From: Protea cynaroides
Lineage: Eukaryota; Streptophyta; Magnoliopsida; Proteales; Proteaceae
Length of the DNA: 64,000 nt
Reading direction: 5' to 3'
Assembly (NCBI GenBank): GCA_028583415.1
Contig: CM053275.1
Coordinates: forward strand, 82,832,805 to 82,896,804
Part shown: one piece after another, positions 44,575-56,287 of the stretch
How positions within the stretch are numbered: the stretch's first letter is position 1
Layout of the letters: every line of letters starts with the position of its first letter
Made by a program: the position numbers and the translations under genes
The notes under the pieces: model-generated
The model's database searches: none
What the model was told of the DNA's origin: nothing
Seen by the model: the letters and a program-made list of their open reading frames with translations, nothing else

Positions 44575-45416
44575 ACTAAGGGTGTCAATTGGTAGGTCTC
44601 GGTTGGGCCTAATCGGTCTCCACCAATACCCTTGGACCGTAATCGACATGTTTAACTAATCAATCTTGATTTGCAAGACATTGACTCGTTTATATTCCGT
44701 CCGATCGGTCTGGGTCCCTAACCGGTCTTATGTTAATCGGTTCAATCGATCTATTAACATCTATAATCGGTTATCTTATTAGGTCTTATGTTTCAGTTAT
44801 GCTATTCGGTCTATCAAAACGCTCATTGCAAGCTAATTTAATAAGATTGTATTCACAAGGTCCTAGGATGGATGGTAGAGTGGAGTCGGTCCTAACTTTC
44901 AACAATTTTGTCTTCATGTTGCACAAGTTCAAAATTGAATAAACTATGGACAAAAATTCAGTTGCATGGTGTGAAGCTGAGAATAAACAGCTCTGTTTTA
45001 AGCTATGGTACTTTTCCATGACCACTGATGTCTTCCAAGATGTCAGCTTGGTTTGCACTGTGAGTCTCTCACTGACACTGTTTAGCTTTTTCCAAAAGTA
45101 AAAATTAGACTATTAGAGAGAAAAAAAAATGTTATGAAAAAGAAAAAGTTAAAAGTTAAAAAAATGGTTGGGAAAAAAAAGAAAAACAAAATTATCTGTC
45201 TAATGGGTTCTTAGTCAGTCTATAATCATTCGGGCTTTAATCGATCAATCCGGTGGGGCGACCGTCGGTTTACACCCCTGCACCGTGAACAATCTATTAG
45301 TAATAGATCCGGTCCTAAGACCGACACGTATATTAATCGATCCAATTCGATGCGATTTTTAACCAGTCAGTCCGGCTCAAAGAACATGATGCGGTCTCAG
45401 GATTGACACCCTTAGT
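44575..45416. mobile_element. Element with perfect 15-bp inverted ends ACTAAGGGTGTCAAT, 842 bp
   Basis: ACTAAGGGTGTCAAT at 44575-44589 and its exact complement at 45402-45416. The interior is rich in CGGTC/GATCGGT words and has A-rich sequence in the middle, with no coding frame of note. A target duplication is not evident (GTGTGG before, GTGAAC after). Similar ends occur at 18715-19268. Confidence 0.65.
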
Positions 45417-45621
45417 GTGAACCATGTAAATTATTGGTTTTCGATTTCTGCTATTGTGTTTCCATATTTCCTTGATGTTTGTTCATGCGATTCTAGGGGT
45501 TTGACATAACAGTACTTATTATGAGGGGGGAGTTTAGGGCCAAGTGCAGTGGACCCATGGTAATTCAACATCATTATTAGCACTCTCCATTTAGTTTCAG
45601 TTGGTTAATTTTGCCACAGTC

Positions 45622-45644
45622 ATATATATATATATATATATATA
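45622..45644. repeat. (AT)n microsatellite
   Basis: About 11 AT units. Confidence 0.9.
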
Positions 45645-45811
45645 AAAGAAGTTTTGGATAAACTACAGATGCCGTACTTATTGTTTTCAAAGAAATTAGA
45701 TGATATTTACAAATTTCATAAGAAAAAAAATGCATTCATGGATGGACTTAGGCAGGAGAAATCTATACGAACAACTTGTCAATTTACCTAAATGTTTTAG
45801 AAGAAAATAGA

Positions 45812-45915
<104 letters not shown>

Positions 45916-46036
45916 CAAGAAAAAGAATGCATTTATTGAATCCAAGGAGGAAGAATCAGTACGAACAACTTGTCTATTTACCTAGATATTTCTGTATGCT
46001 TATCATATCTGAGTTTACCAACACTTTATAACCACT

Positions 46037-46437
46037 GCTTGCCATGGCCAGTTGTTCCAGTTGTCATCTTTATCTGAGGCGCAGTTCAGTGAAGGAAGGG
46101 GAACAAGACAAAGTTGAGCTACGAATGCAAAGGAACGCTCCACCCTTGGAGATGGGATTTAGAAACCAATTGATAAGAAGAGATAGAATAGGAAAACGGA
46201 AGGCCCACGTGGAGTAGTTGTATGATCGCACGGCGTCCCTCAAACGGTAGAAGCTTTGTTACTCACCTTTTATGTAAGGGGAAAACTAAGAGGAAAGAGA
46301 ATAGTTGTTTGTTTACTGCACTTCGGTCTGTATATTCAGGATTTTCTTAACCAAGAGCTAGCTTATGGATCAGATATCGATATCAGAAGATCCCCACCCC
46401 CAATAAAAAAAAATAAAAAGAAAAAAAAAAAAAAACA
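46037..46437 (+). mobile_element. Poly-A-tailed insertion of about 400 bp (retroposon or processed fragment)
   Basis: Absent from flank E, where CCAACACTT runs straight into ATAATATAAGTCC. In G the two parts are separated by about 400 bp of non-AT-rich sequence ending in an A-rich tail (46407-46436). No tRNA-like head was found and no coding match is recognised. Target duplications are unclear. Confidence 0.5.
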
Positions 46438-47036
46438 ACTTCACATCTTAATATAAGTCCACTCAGTGAAGTGGTGGATTCATGTTGATAAACTAATTTA
46501 TAAAAAAATAAAAAAATAAAAAAGGAACTGCAATGTGTCGTCATCCACACGTTTCAAGATAATAAATAAATAAAAAAAATTAGACCATGGAGGGAGTGTG
46601 TAACCCACACACACCAAAATAAATTAAAGAGAAACCCATTTAAAAATAATGTTTAATAATTTTTAGGATGAATAATCTTTCAGCTGGCAATGAAAGTTAT
46701 GTCTTCTCGGCACTTAAAAATAAATAAATAAAATGTCAAAATATTTTCGACTGAGCTAATGAGACGTGATCGGGAGAGATCGATGTCAAATATCTACCAT
46801 CTATTTATAATGTTTCGCTGTTGCCATCCCTTCCAATTTCCCACCCTAGTTTTTTTTTTTTTTTTTTTTTTCTGATCTACGAACCTAATAATCTTTTCCC
46901 ATAGATTATTGATTTGTGAGATGCCATACCCTTCACTACCAGCTCAACATTATTATTAATTTTTATTTTTCTGTCTCACTGGTTAGCCAAGCTCCAAAAT
47001 ATGACGATATTAGAGTCGTCATCTCCACGAAGTCAT

Positions 47037-47100
47037 TTTTTTTTTTTTTTTTTTTGTATGTGGGGTGGGGTGGGGTGGGGTGGGGTGGGGGGGGGGGGGG
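47037..47100. repeat. Poly-T run followed by (TGGGG)n/poly-G run
   Basis: About 19 T, then TGGGG repeated seven to eight times, ending in about 14 G. The plus strand meets the G-quadruplex pattern. The region lies at the proximal end of orphan flank G. Confidence 0.9.
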
Positions 47101-47229
47101 AGGGATACAAGTTCAGTTCACTTACAGGTACGTGTAATGTCCACAGGGAGTGGGACCCATTAGATATAAACGATGATGGGATCCCTTGGGATGGAACTAT
47201 ATATTATGGGGAACGAGTTAAATTTAAAA

Positions 47230-47470
47230 GGGTAAATTACGCCAGAGGTACTCAACATTTTGAGAAATCATATCAGAAGTACCTCACGTTTCAAAAATCA
47301 TACCAGAGGTACTTCTTTTCATATTTCCAACGCTGGCATCTTTCAAGTTAACCGTTAAATCTACCTCAAACTTTCAAGGACTAATCGTTTCTTGTTGAAT
47401 TACCTTTATTTGGTACCCGATCATTGGTACACCCATTCGAAAGCAGAAACTTGGGATGCAAAGTTTTCAT
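47230..47470. mobile_element. Partial copy of the long-inverted-repeat MITE
   Basis: Matches the left part of the element at 21545 (GGGTAAATTACGCCAGAGG, then the GAGAAATCATA and CATACCAGAGGTAC modules). The right arm is missing. Confidence 0.65.
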
Positions 47471-48475
47471 ATCATTGGAGAAACAAAGATAAAAGAAGGG
47501 GAAGGGTAGAAATGAATACATTTAAGATACATATATACACGGAATCAACATCATTAATAAACACATAGCTAGGTGGAGGGAGATTTTCATCCTAAAAGTT
47601 TGTCAATGTCTAACAATTCCTTAGGCTTGATTGATTGCAATGGGATTTAAAAGAAAGGGAAATGAATTTTTTAAAACTGAAAAAGAAATTTTTTTTAATA
47701 ATTACAACACATGCCATCACATGACACATTTGTAAAATCATTCCAAGTTTAATTATTAATTTACAATTCATTTCACATCCAAATTCCTTGCAATTAAAAA
47801 GTAAAATAAAATTTATATAGACAAGCATGATTACAAGATTCATTTTGAGTTGTGAAAATTTTGACTTCCATTTCCAACACGTTTAAGCCTTAGTATCCTT
47901 TTGTTCCCATGTAAAATGGGGGGAAGGAAAATTTTCCCTTACATTAGTACTTTTCATTGTTTGTTTTAATATAAAATGTGAAAAAAAGAATCAAAATGAT
48001 AAGATCCCAATGTTTTCACACAACTTTTGTTATAATAATATTTTTCATAAGGGATAACCCTAATGTTGGCAATGCGGGAGTTTCAATTCAATCTTGAACT
48101 TGTAATATTTTTCAATTTGGATATGTCTGGATGTCAATCTTGTACAACTTCTGTTTTAGTTAATATATTCTTTCTTATTCTTGTACAGCCTCTTTTCAAG
48201 TTAATATAATCTTTACTCACCTTAGTGTTTCTCATACGGGGCCGTTTTTCTAGTTGTAATAACTCCCAAGTGGGTTGAGTATAAAAAAATTAAAAGAAAA
48301 AACATGCCAAATATTTTTTACCCGAAAAGTTTTCATCATCTAAAATTTTCCTATTTTCTAATGAATATATTTTTGTTACATGCAATAAAATGTGAAATCC
48401 TATTTTCTCTCCTTTCTTACATGGAAACCAAAGGAAAACAAGAGAATATAAAAACCCTAAAAAGGAAATTTATAA
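47471..48475 (-). repeat. 3' flank of UGT H
   Basis: Counterpart of 41220-42358 (F) and 32610-33535 (C). No gene. Confidence 0.78.
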
Positions 48476-49078
48476 CTATATTTGGGATTTCCATTTATGT
48501 GCCACATCTGAGAGTGATTTTCGAGAGGACCCCTCTTCACTTAATACCTTTGTAGCCGAGTCCTTGAGCATTCTCATCATTTTTCGTGTCCTCTTTCCTT
48601 CATCCCCTTCCATTAAGCACTTCACCACCTTAGCAATCTCTAGTCTTTTAATTATCCCGTTCTTCTCAGCTTTAGGCCTCAAAGCTACCTTCAAATCCTC
48701 AACCATCATAACTGCATTCATCTTCTGTTCTGCAAAGAGTGGCCATGCAATCAACGGTACCCCATGAACAACACTTTCTAAGATTGAGTTCCAACCACAG
48801 TGGGTAAGGAAACCTCCTGTCGAGGCATGTCTAAGAACTTGTATCTGTGGAGCCCATGAGTGTACCACCAAACCCCTCCCTTTGGTCCTCTCTAAGAAAC
48901 CATCTGGCAAAAACATTAAAGGGTCTTCTTCAGTGGCATGAGCACCTAAATACGTAGTATTTGGACTCTTCACAACCCATAAGAATCTTTGCTTACTAAG
49001 CTCTAATCCCAAGGCTAATTCATTAAGCTGCTCCCATGAGAGGGCTCCACCACTTCCAAATGAAACGAACAACACTGA
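48476..49078 (-). pseudogene. UGT copy H: C-terminal half, frame intact
   Basis: Minus strand, 200 codons from SVLFVSFGSGGALSWEQLNE to KWKSQI and TAG, without stop or frameshift. Contains the full 44-residue PSPG box (48725-48856): WAPQIQVLRHASTGG, HCGWNS and terminal EQ, which in the family hold the UDP-sugar. The N-terminal acceptor domain with the catalytic-type His and Asp is missing. Sequence beyond 49078 is unrelated and provides no ATG before MFLPDGF. A truncated gene, not an enzyme. It is the least damaged copy over this half, with F its counterpart in the neighbouring block. Confidence 0.93.
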
Positions 49079-49283
49079 GAGTAGCAGACGAGTTGGTGGA
49101 ATTCCAATATCAATACACACTAGTGAAACTTCAGGCAGAGAAACAGAGCAACAGATTTTCGGATTTCGGGTGGGGGTAGGGTAAAAAAAAAAGTTAAGGG
49201 TAAATTAGACTTTTCCCCTACAATCAGGGTAATTTTGTCATTCAAGTATTTTCTAATGGCTGACATCAACAACTAACGGCTCT
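49079..49283. other. Short unassigned junction segment
   Basis: Lies between the truncated UGT H and the truncated Ty3 LTR. No match to other parts of the window was noticed. Confidence 0.5.
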
Positions 49284-50589
49284 GTTAGAGATAGAGCTAG
49301 AGTGCTGAAGCCCCACCTATGACACCTCCCCTTGATACTCGCTCGCATCAAGCACACCAACCACACACATACATTCACATGCATATTCCTATCATCATCA
49401 TCATCATCATGTTATAAACAATAATTTAAATATGCATGAACAATAATAATAGAAATATTTGATGACATGTTGAATGCACATAACAAGCATACTCGCATAG
49501 AATCAATCATGGCATTGGACTCAAGAATAAAACAATTTATTATTAACCAATTAGTTTAGGTCTTGTTCCCTCACCTTTGCTTGATCATAGGTCCTCTTTC
49601 AAGCTTTAAGAATCAACTAAATATCAATATTATATCACTAGAAGACCTAATCAAGTCGATAGAATTTAATTAGAATTAGTTCTGATTTTAAAAGCATACT
49701 GTTAACTGGGGGTCGATTCCAGGGTCGGAGGTTCCATCGACCCTGGGTGCGACCACCCACAGTCTGGACTTCCCGAACACTAGGGGTCGATTGTTAGGAT
49801 CTGGGAGGGTCGATTGGCCATCGACCCCCCGTGCGACCCCCTGGGGGTTTAGTCGAAATTCTCATCCTATAGTCCATTCTTCGTGTTTGGGGTCCTATGG
49901 CTTGCTTCTACAATCCATTCCACACATGTTCTATGGTCTAGAACCGTAGTTCATTCACCTTTATGGCTTTTATGATTTCCCCCATGGTTTTTCATAAAAA
50001 CCTAACCATTGGTGGATGATTTGGGTTTCTCTTAGATCATATCATCTTCACTATCTATTCTAAGGTCTATAGAATTACATGGAGATAGTACCCATACCTG
50101 AGAATTAGGCTTGTCTCTCTGAAGCCTTCTCTTTGATCTTCTTCTCCACTTTCCTTCTCTTCTCTTTCTCTCAATCCAATTAGGGTTCTAAAAAGAGTGA
50201 AAGAGGCCTAGGGACGTCCTATTTATAGAGTAGAAACTCCAAAATAAGTCTCATTGAGATTAGGAAAGAATCCCATTGAAATTTAGAAAGTTTCTAAATT
50301 ACGGTTTCTGTCGACAAACTGGGGGTCGATGAGGGGGTCGGAGATCCCGTCGACCCCTGGTTCTAAAATGTCTGACCCCCGGTTAAAAACTCAGGGTCTG
50401 ACTTTTATACTGGGGGGTCCGACCCTACCTTGCTGGGTATGCGACCCTCCTCCTATTTTTAGTGTTTTTGGGTCAGTTTAATACCTAGGATCGTGATCTC
50501 CCTCACGTACTTGATCCATTTGGCTCGACCATGATGGGTAGACCTAGTTCAAGGTGGTAAGACCGGGTTAGTTTGATACGGTCCTTACA
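49284..50589 (-). repeat. Truncated 3' LTR of the Ty3 element
   Basis: Matches positions 24805-26103 of the solo LTR, ending GGTCCTTACA. Abuts the UGT H junction segment at 49283. Confidence 0.9.
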
Positions 50590-53500
50590 ACTCCCCCCTA
50601 CTTATAAAAATTTCATCCTCGAAATTGTACATACCTTCCGAGTCAAATAAATGAGGGTATTGCTTTCGCATAACATTCTCTTCTTCCCATGTAATTTCTT
50701 CCATATCTCTACTTCTCCAGATGACCTTAACATAATAGATATCACGGTTGCGTAGTCGTTGAACCTTTCGACTGATGATTTCAGTTGGTGTTACCTCAAA
50801 TGTCAAATCATTAGTCAAATTAGGTAGATCTACTGTCAGAACGTGCGTTGGATCCTTGACATACTTCTTCAATAAGGAAATATGAAATACGTCATGAACA
50901 CTTGACATAGATGGTGGTAATGCTAACTGGTACGCCACTTTTCCATGCTTAGCTAGAATCTCATATGGCCCGATATATCTTGGACTTAGTTTCTCTTTCT
51001 GTCTGAACCGTTTCAATCCTCGCATAGGCGATACTTTTAAGAATACTTTATCACCCACGACGAATTCAAGGTCTCGGCGTCGGATATCTGCATATTGCTT
51101 CTGACGATTCTGAGTTGTTCTCACTATTTCCTTGATAATGTTGATCACTCGACAAGTCTCTTCAATAAATTTCGGTCCAACAATACTACGTTCCCCAACT
51201 TCATTCCAAAACAAAGGAGTTCGACACTTTCGGCCATACAGTGCTTCATAGGGTGACATCTGTATAGTAGCATGATAGCTGTTGTTATAAGCGAACTCAA
51301 TCAATGGTAATTTTTCATCCCATGATCCTTTAAAATCCATCATACATGCTCGAAGCATATCTTCTAGAATCTGGATTGTACGCTCTGACTGTCCGTATGT
51401 CTACGGATGGAATGCGGTACTAAACTTCAATGTTGTACCCATAGCCTTTTGCAATCCTTTCCAAAACTTTGAAGTAAATCGTGGATCTCTATCAGACACA
51501 ATGCTTTTAGGTACACCGTGTAATCGCATAATGTTATCCACATACAGCTTAGCTAACCTCTCCAGTGTATACTGAGGTCGTATAGGTATAAAGCGAGCTG
51601 TTTTAGTCAGGCGGTCTACAATCACCCAAACCGTGTCAACTACTCGAGGAGTCAAAGGTAATCCTGTGACGAAGTCCATAGTGATGCAGTCCCATTTCCA
51701 TGCTTGTTCCGATAACGGCTGTAACAGTCCTGCCGGTCTTTGTCGTTCAGCCTTTACTTTCTGACAATTTAGGCATTGAGACACGAACTTAGCTACATCT
51801 GCTTTCATTCTTCTCCACCAATATAATTTCTTTAGATCATGATACATTTTTGTACTTCCAAGATGTATCGAATAGATGGTGGAATGGGCTTCTTTCATCA
51901 ATCGGTGTCTAATGTCCAAACTTTTTGTTTTGGGTACACATATTCTTCTTTTGTACTTCAGTACCTTTTCTTCGTCTAATGTGAACTCAGGGTTAGTCCT
52001 ACCTTTTTCAATGTCCTCTTGTACCGTTCTTAGGTAAGGGTCTGATTTGATAGCTATCTTTACTTCATCAACTATATCCGGTATGCGGCGAACATATTTG
52101 AAAACCGATGAATAAACCCTTGGTTGGCTGATCCATCTGGTGCATCTATCACAAACTGCTCATTACCGTGTTTGAATACCTTTCTGGTAGTACACACTGC
52201 GGCGGTTGTGCTAACCTCTCCCTGAGATTTTATCATTGCCTTTCTACTCAACACATCGGCTACTACATTAGCTTTCCCCAGATAATACTGGATATCACAA
52301 TCATAGTCTTTCAATAGTTCCAGCCATCTTCTTTGTCTCATATTCAACTTCTTCTGATTAAATAGATAAGTAAAACTTTTATGGTCTGATTTAATTTGAA
52401 ATTTCTCTCCGTACAGATAATGTCTCCATATTTTGACAGCATGTACTACTGCCGCTAGTTCCAAATCATGAGTGGGATAGTTCTTCTCATGTGTCTTCAG
52501 TTATCTTGAGGCATAAGCAACTACTTATTCTCCTTGCATAAGTACACATCCTAATCCCAGTCCTGACGCATCGGTGTACAAGATAAATGGTTGTCCTAAA
52601 ATCGGGATGGTCAAGATTGGAGCTGATATCAATCTAGCCTTCAAGGTTTGGAAACTCTTCTCGTATTTGTCCGTCCAAATAAACTTCTCGCCCTTCTTAG
52701 TCAAACTGGTAAGAGGTACGACAATTCGGGAATAGTCTTCCATAAATCATCGATAATACCCAGCTAGACCCAAGAAACTTCTAATTTCTGCAACGCTCTT
52801 CGGTGCTTCCCACTTTACAATAGCCTCGATTTTACTGGGATCCACTTTAATTCCTTCAGCGGATACTACATGGCCTAGAAATGCGACTTCCTTTAGCCAA
52901 AACTCACACTTTGAAAATTTGGCATTGAGTTTCTCCTTTCGTAGTCGTTGCAGAGCGGCGTTTAGATTCTTAACATGAGTTTCCTCGTCTTTGGAGTAGA
53001 CTAATATATCATCAATGAATACAATAATCGACGTATCCAACATGTCATGGAAAACTCAGTTCATAAGTTTCATAAAGGTTGCGGTGCATTTGTCAATCCA
53101 AAAGACATGACAAAAAATTCATAATATCCATATCTAGTCCTGAATGCTGTCTTGGGAATATCACCGTCCTTAATCTTCAGCTGATGGTAGTCTGATCGAA
53201 GATCGATCTTGGATAACACTTTGGCACCTTGCAACTGATCGAATAGGTCATCGATTCAAGGCAATGGATATCGATTCTTGATTGTCAGTTTATTCAGTTC
53301 TCGATAGTCTATACACAATCGAACGCTACCGTCCTTCTCGCTCCCCATGGTGATATGCTAGGGTGAATGTAACCCTTGTCCAGCAGTTCTTATAGTTGTA
53401 CTTTTAATTCCTTCAGTTCAGTAGAAGCCATTCTATAAGGTGCTTTCGATACTGGTGCGGCTCCAGGTATAAGATCTATAACAAACTCTGTAGCTCGATC

Positions 53501-55336
53501 GGGTGGTAATCCTGGTAATTCTTCAGAAAATACGTCTGGATAGTCCCGCACGACATCAATATCTTCCATTCGTGGTGCTTCCTTGGTAAGGTCGACCACA
53601 GATACTAAATACTCGACTGCTCCTTTCTCAAGGCACTTCTTAGCCTTTAGCGCCGAGAGTATGAGCTTTCGTTTATGAAGAAGTTTGGTTTCTGAAAAAC
53701 TAAACTCTGCTCCTTCCTTGTCCTTAAATGTCAGCTTCTTTTTGGCACACAATAGGTTTGCAGAATGCCGAACTAGCCAGTCCATTCCCAAGATGACGTC
53801 AAAGTCTGCCATCTCAAGTTGGATCAAGGTTGCCTCCAAGGTCTTTCCATTAATAAGAACTGGACATGGTCCATAACCTTTTTCTAACTCCACTTATAAT
53901 CCCATAGGTGATCGTATTTGCAGTCTAAGAATTTGAGGGGTAGATTTAACTTCTTCCCAAATGTCACAGATATAAAGGAATGAGTAGCTCCTGAATCAAA
54001 GAGTACTCTGACGGGAATGTCATTAATAGGTACGATACCTGTGATTTGTTTTGGTTTAGTCTACATGCTCATACAATGTAATACCACTAACTAAAATTTA
54101 AGTCATACCTGTGACCACATCAGGCGATGCGGCAGCATCCTCCGATGTAACCGCGTAAACTCGTCCTTGATGTAGCTGCTTCTTGGGCTTAGGACATTCC
54201 CTTGCCATATGCCCCACTTGATTGCAGTTAAAATATTTTATCCCTTCACTAGTTGGCTTTTGTTGCTATTGAGCTATGGGAGGGTTTGAATGTCTTGTTA
54301 ATCCTTTCCATTATAAGAATTTTCAGCTGGCCTTTTTATACCTCTGTTTTGCATGAAATAACTCTCCTTCTGGCTCAATTCTATAACTCGAGCAATTTGT
54401 GCCGCTTCATTATAGATTTTCTTTTCATGTCCCAGAACGTGCTCGCGGATGCTTCCCCTCAGTCCCATGACAAACCTTCGGGTCTCTGCGGTTTCCTCTT
54501 GCATACTGGTGGGTGCAAAGAAGAACAGCTCTTCATAAGGCTATTGATACGCATCCACGATCATCTGCCCCTGATATAAACTCAGGAACTCTCTTTCCAT
54601 AGAATCTCTGAAACTTCTCGGAAGTACTTCTCAAAGAACGCCTCTTTATAAATATCCCAAGTCAGTTGGGCGTGCTTTGTAAGTAAATACGTCCTGGTAG
54701 ACCTCCACCAATGGTGTGCATCTCCTTTCAGCATAAAGGTGTCACACAACACTTTTTCTTCTTCATTTAGTGTCATCATCATAAAATTTCTTTCCATTTC
54801 ATCAACCCAGTGTGCCGACCATAAAGGATCTGCTGACTTGCCATTAAATTCTTTGGCCTTCAGTTTTAGAAAACGCTCCACCAATCTGGAGTGGTCTAGT
54901 GGCTGCGGGACATACGCTCCATACATAGGTGGTCAGTATTGATATCCACCTTGAACTATCTCAGGATTTTGTACTTGAGCCTGCATGATAGGAGTTTAAG
55001 GTGCGTGGGGTACTGTGTTACTCCCCCTGGTGCTGTGCTTGCCTGTCCTGCTAGCGTTGGAGGTGTCTGTGCAGCTGGAGGAGTTATGCCTATGGCTGCT
55101 TGTATAGTGGCTTGTGCTTGTTGCATTTGCTGCAACTGTTGGGCCAAGTTCATTACGACTGTGGCTAAGTCTGTAGGTGGAACTGGCAGATTTGTAGGAT
55201 TTGTCTTCCCATTTATGACGGATGGTGCCGTGTTCATGTTCCCCTGTATTTTCGGGTGTGTCTGGCTATTCTCCCCCACAGGTGGTGGTGGTGGAATAGA
55301 GTTGCGGCTCTGTCGGGTTGCTCTGCGTCCCGCCAT
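50585..55336 (-). pseudogene. Ty3 gag-pol, broken by many stops and frameshifts
   Basis: Gag starts MAGRRATRQSRN at 55336. Its retrotransposon-gag domain lies at 54582-54926 (WVDEMERNFMMM, DAHHWWRS, F.EKYF). The zinc knuckle near 54230 reads YFNCNQVGHMARECP, with Tyr in place of the first Cys. Protease has FDSGATHSF near 53990 and ILGMDWL at about 53790. Reverse transcriptase has [10 protein letters not shown] near 53000; upstream, CGA-to-TGA changes hit PLPRID and MNRVF. RNase H starts at FILYTDASGLG (52570). Integrase has its His/Cys domain, D in ITMDFVTGLP and SDRDPRF, and E after a TAG in FHP*TDGQSE (about 51402). The chromodomain-like end is YYVKVIWRSRDMEEITWEEE. No frame exceeds 257 codons, so the copy is inactive. 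Confidence 0.92.
50590..50603 (-). promoter_or_regulatory. Polypurine tract of the Ty3 element
   Basis: On the minus strand AAGTAGGGGGGAGT directly precedes the LTR (TGTAAGG). The pol frame reads through it and stops with TAA inside the LTR end. Confidence 0.8.
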
Positions 55337-55690
55337 TAATTAATCTGATAGTGGGATTGCCTGAAATCATTGAACACGAGAGACAATCATTAAATACTTC
55401 ATTCTCATTTATTAAAACCACTAACAATTGAAAATTTCAAATTTTTTAGATCATTCTGTCGAAAATGTTGTAGGGTCGATGGTGGGGGTCGATAAGTGTC
55501 CAACCCTCAGTCTGCGACCCTGGGAAATCACCCATTCTTCCCGAGAGTCGGGGGTCGATGGGGGGTCGGAGGATGTCCGACCCAAGGTGCGACCCCTGGT
55601 TCTTTGTCACATTCCCGAGAGTCGAGGGTCGATGCGGGGGTCGATGGGTGGGTCGATTGTTTTAATCGAATTTTTCGACCCCCGGACTAA
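55337..55690. promoter_or_regulatory. Divergent spacer between gag (-) and the extra gene (+), dense in GGTCGA motifs
   Basis: 55475-55690 carries about ten GGGTCGA, GGTCGAT or CGACCC words in both orientations. The same motif cluster occurs inside the LTRs (for example 25215-25375). It lies just upstream of the plus-strand exon, so it may include its promoter. Confidence 0.4.
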
Positions 55691-55699
55691 AAATCTGAT

Positions 55700-56281
55700 T
55701 TTTAAGTTTCGATTCAAAGTCCATTTCCCATTCTTTCTTCTCCGCTTCGACTCAACTCGTCCCTCGGAGTTGCTACAGTAACAACTCTGGTCCGTTGGTG
55801 GTTTGCACTCCTTGTTTCGTCGTCTACACCTCCGCTACAGGTATGTCTTCTACCTTTTCTTGTTTTTAGGTTTCTTTACCTAGGTTTTTGCTCGTTTATC
55901 TCGTATTTTTCAAATTAAACTTTTTTCAATCGTAAAAATTTTATTTTTATTAGGGGATTTTTTTGTTGGTGGCTCGAGGAACGAAAGCCCTCAAAAATAT
56001 TTGAGTTTCGTCAGTTGGTTATCAAGAAACTCAAAATTTACACTTTTTGCCCTAATTTTGTCGAGATTTTGAATTTCTTGAAATTTCTTGCAATTCAATC
56101 TAATTAGTTGAAATTTTCGACTGTATGAGTCTCACAGGATAGTTTAGGATCTATGTAAGTCCTCCTGCCCATGTGTATGGGTGAAAAGTAAGACTTTTGA
56201 CCAATTTACGTCGTTATTATGTCAAAATTTTAGATTTTTACTCTCTACTAATTCATTATTTGTTTTTCTTTCTTATTTGCA
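55700..56281 (+). other. 5' untranslated exon and intron of the plus-strand gene
   Basis: A GC-richer leader ends at CTACAG|GTATGT (donor GT at 55841). A T-rich 440-bp intron ends TTATTTGCAG (acceptor at about 56281), 7 bp before ATG. The signals are good, but the structure is not proven. Confidence 0.5.
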
Positions 56282-56287
56282 GATACT

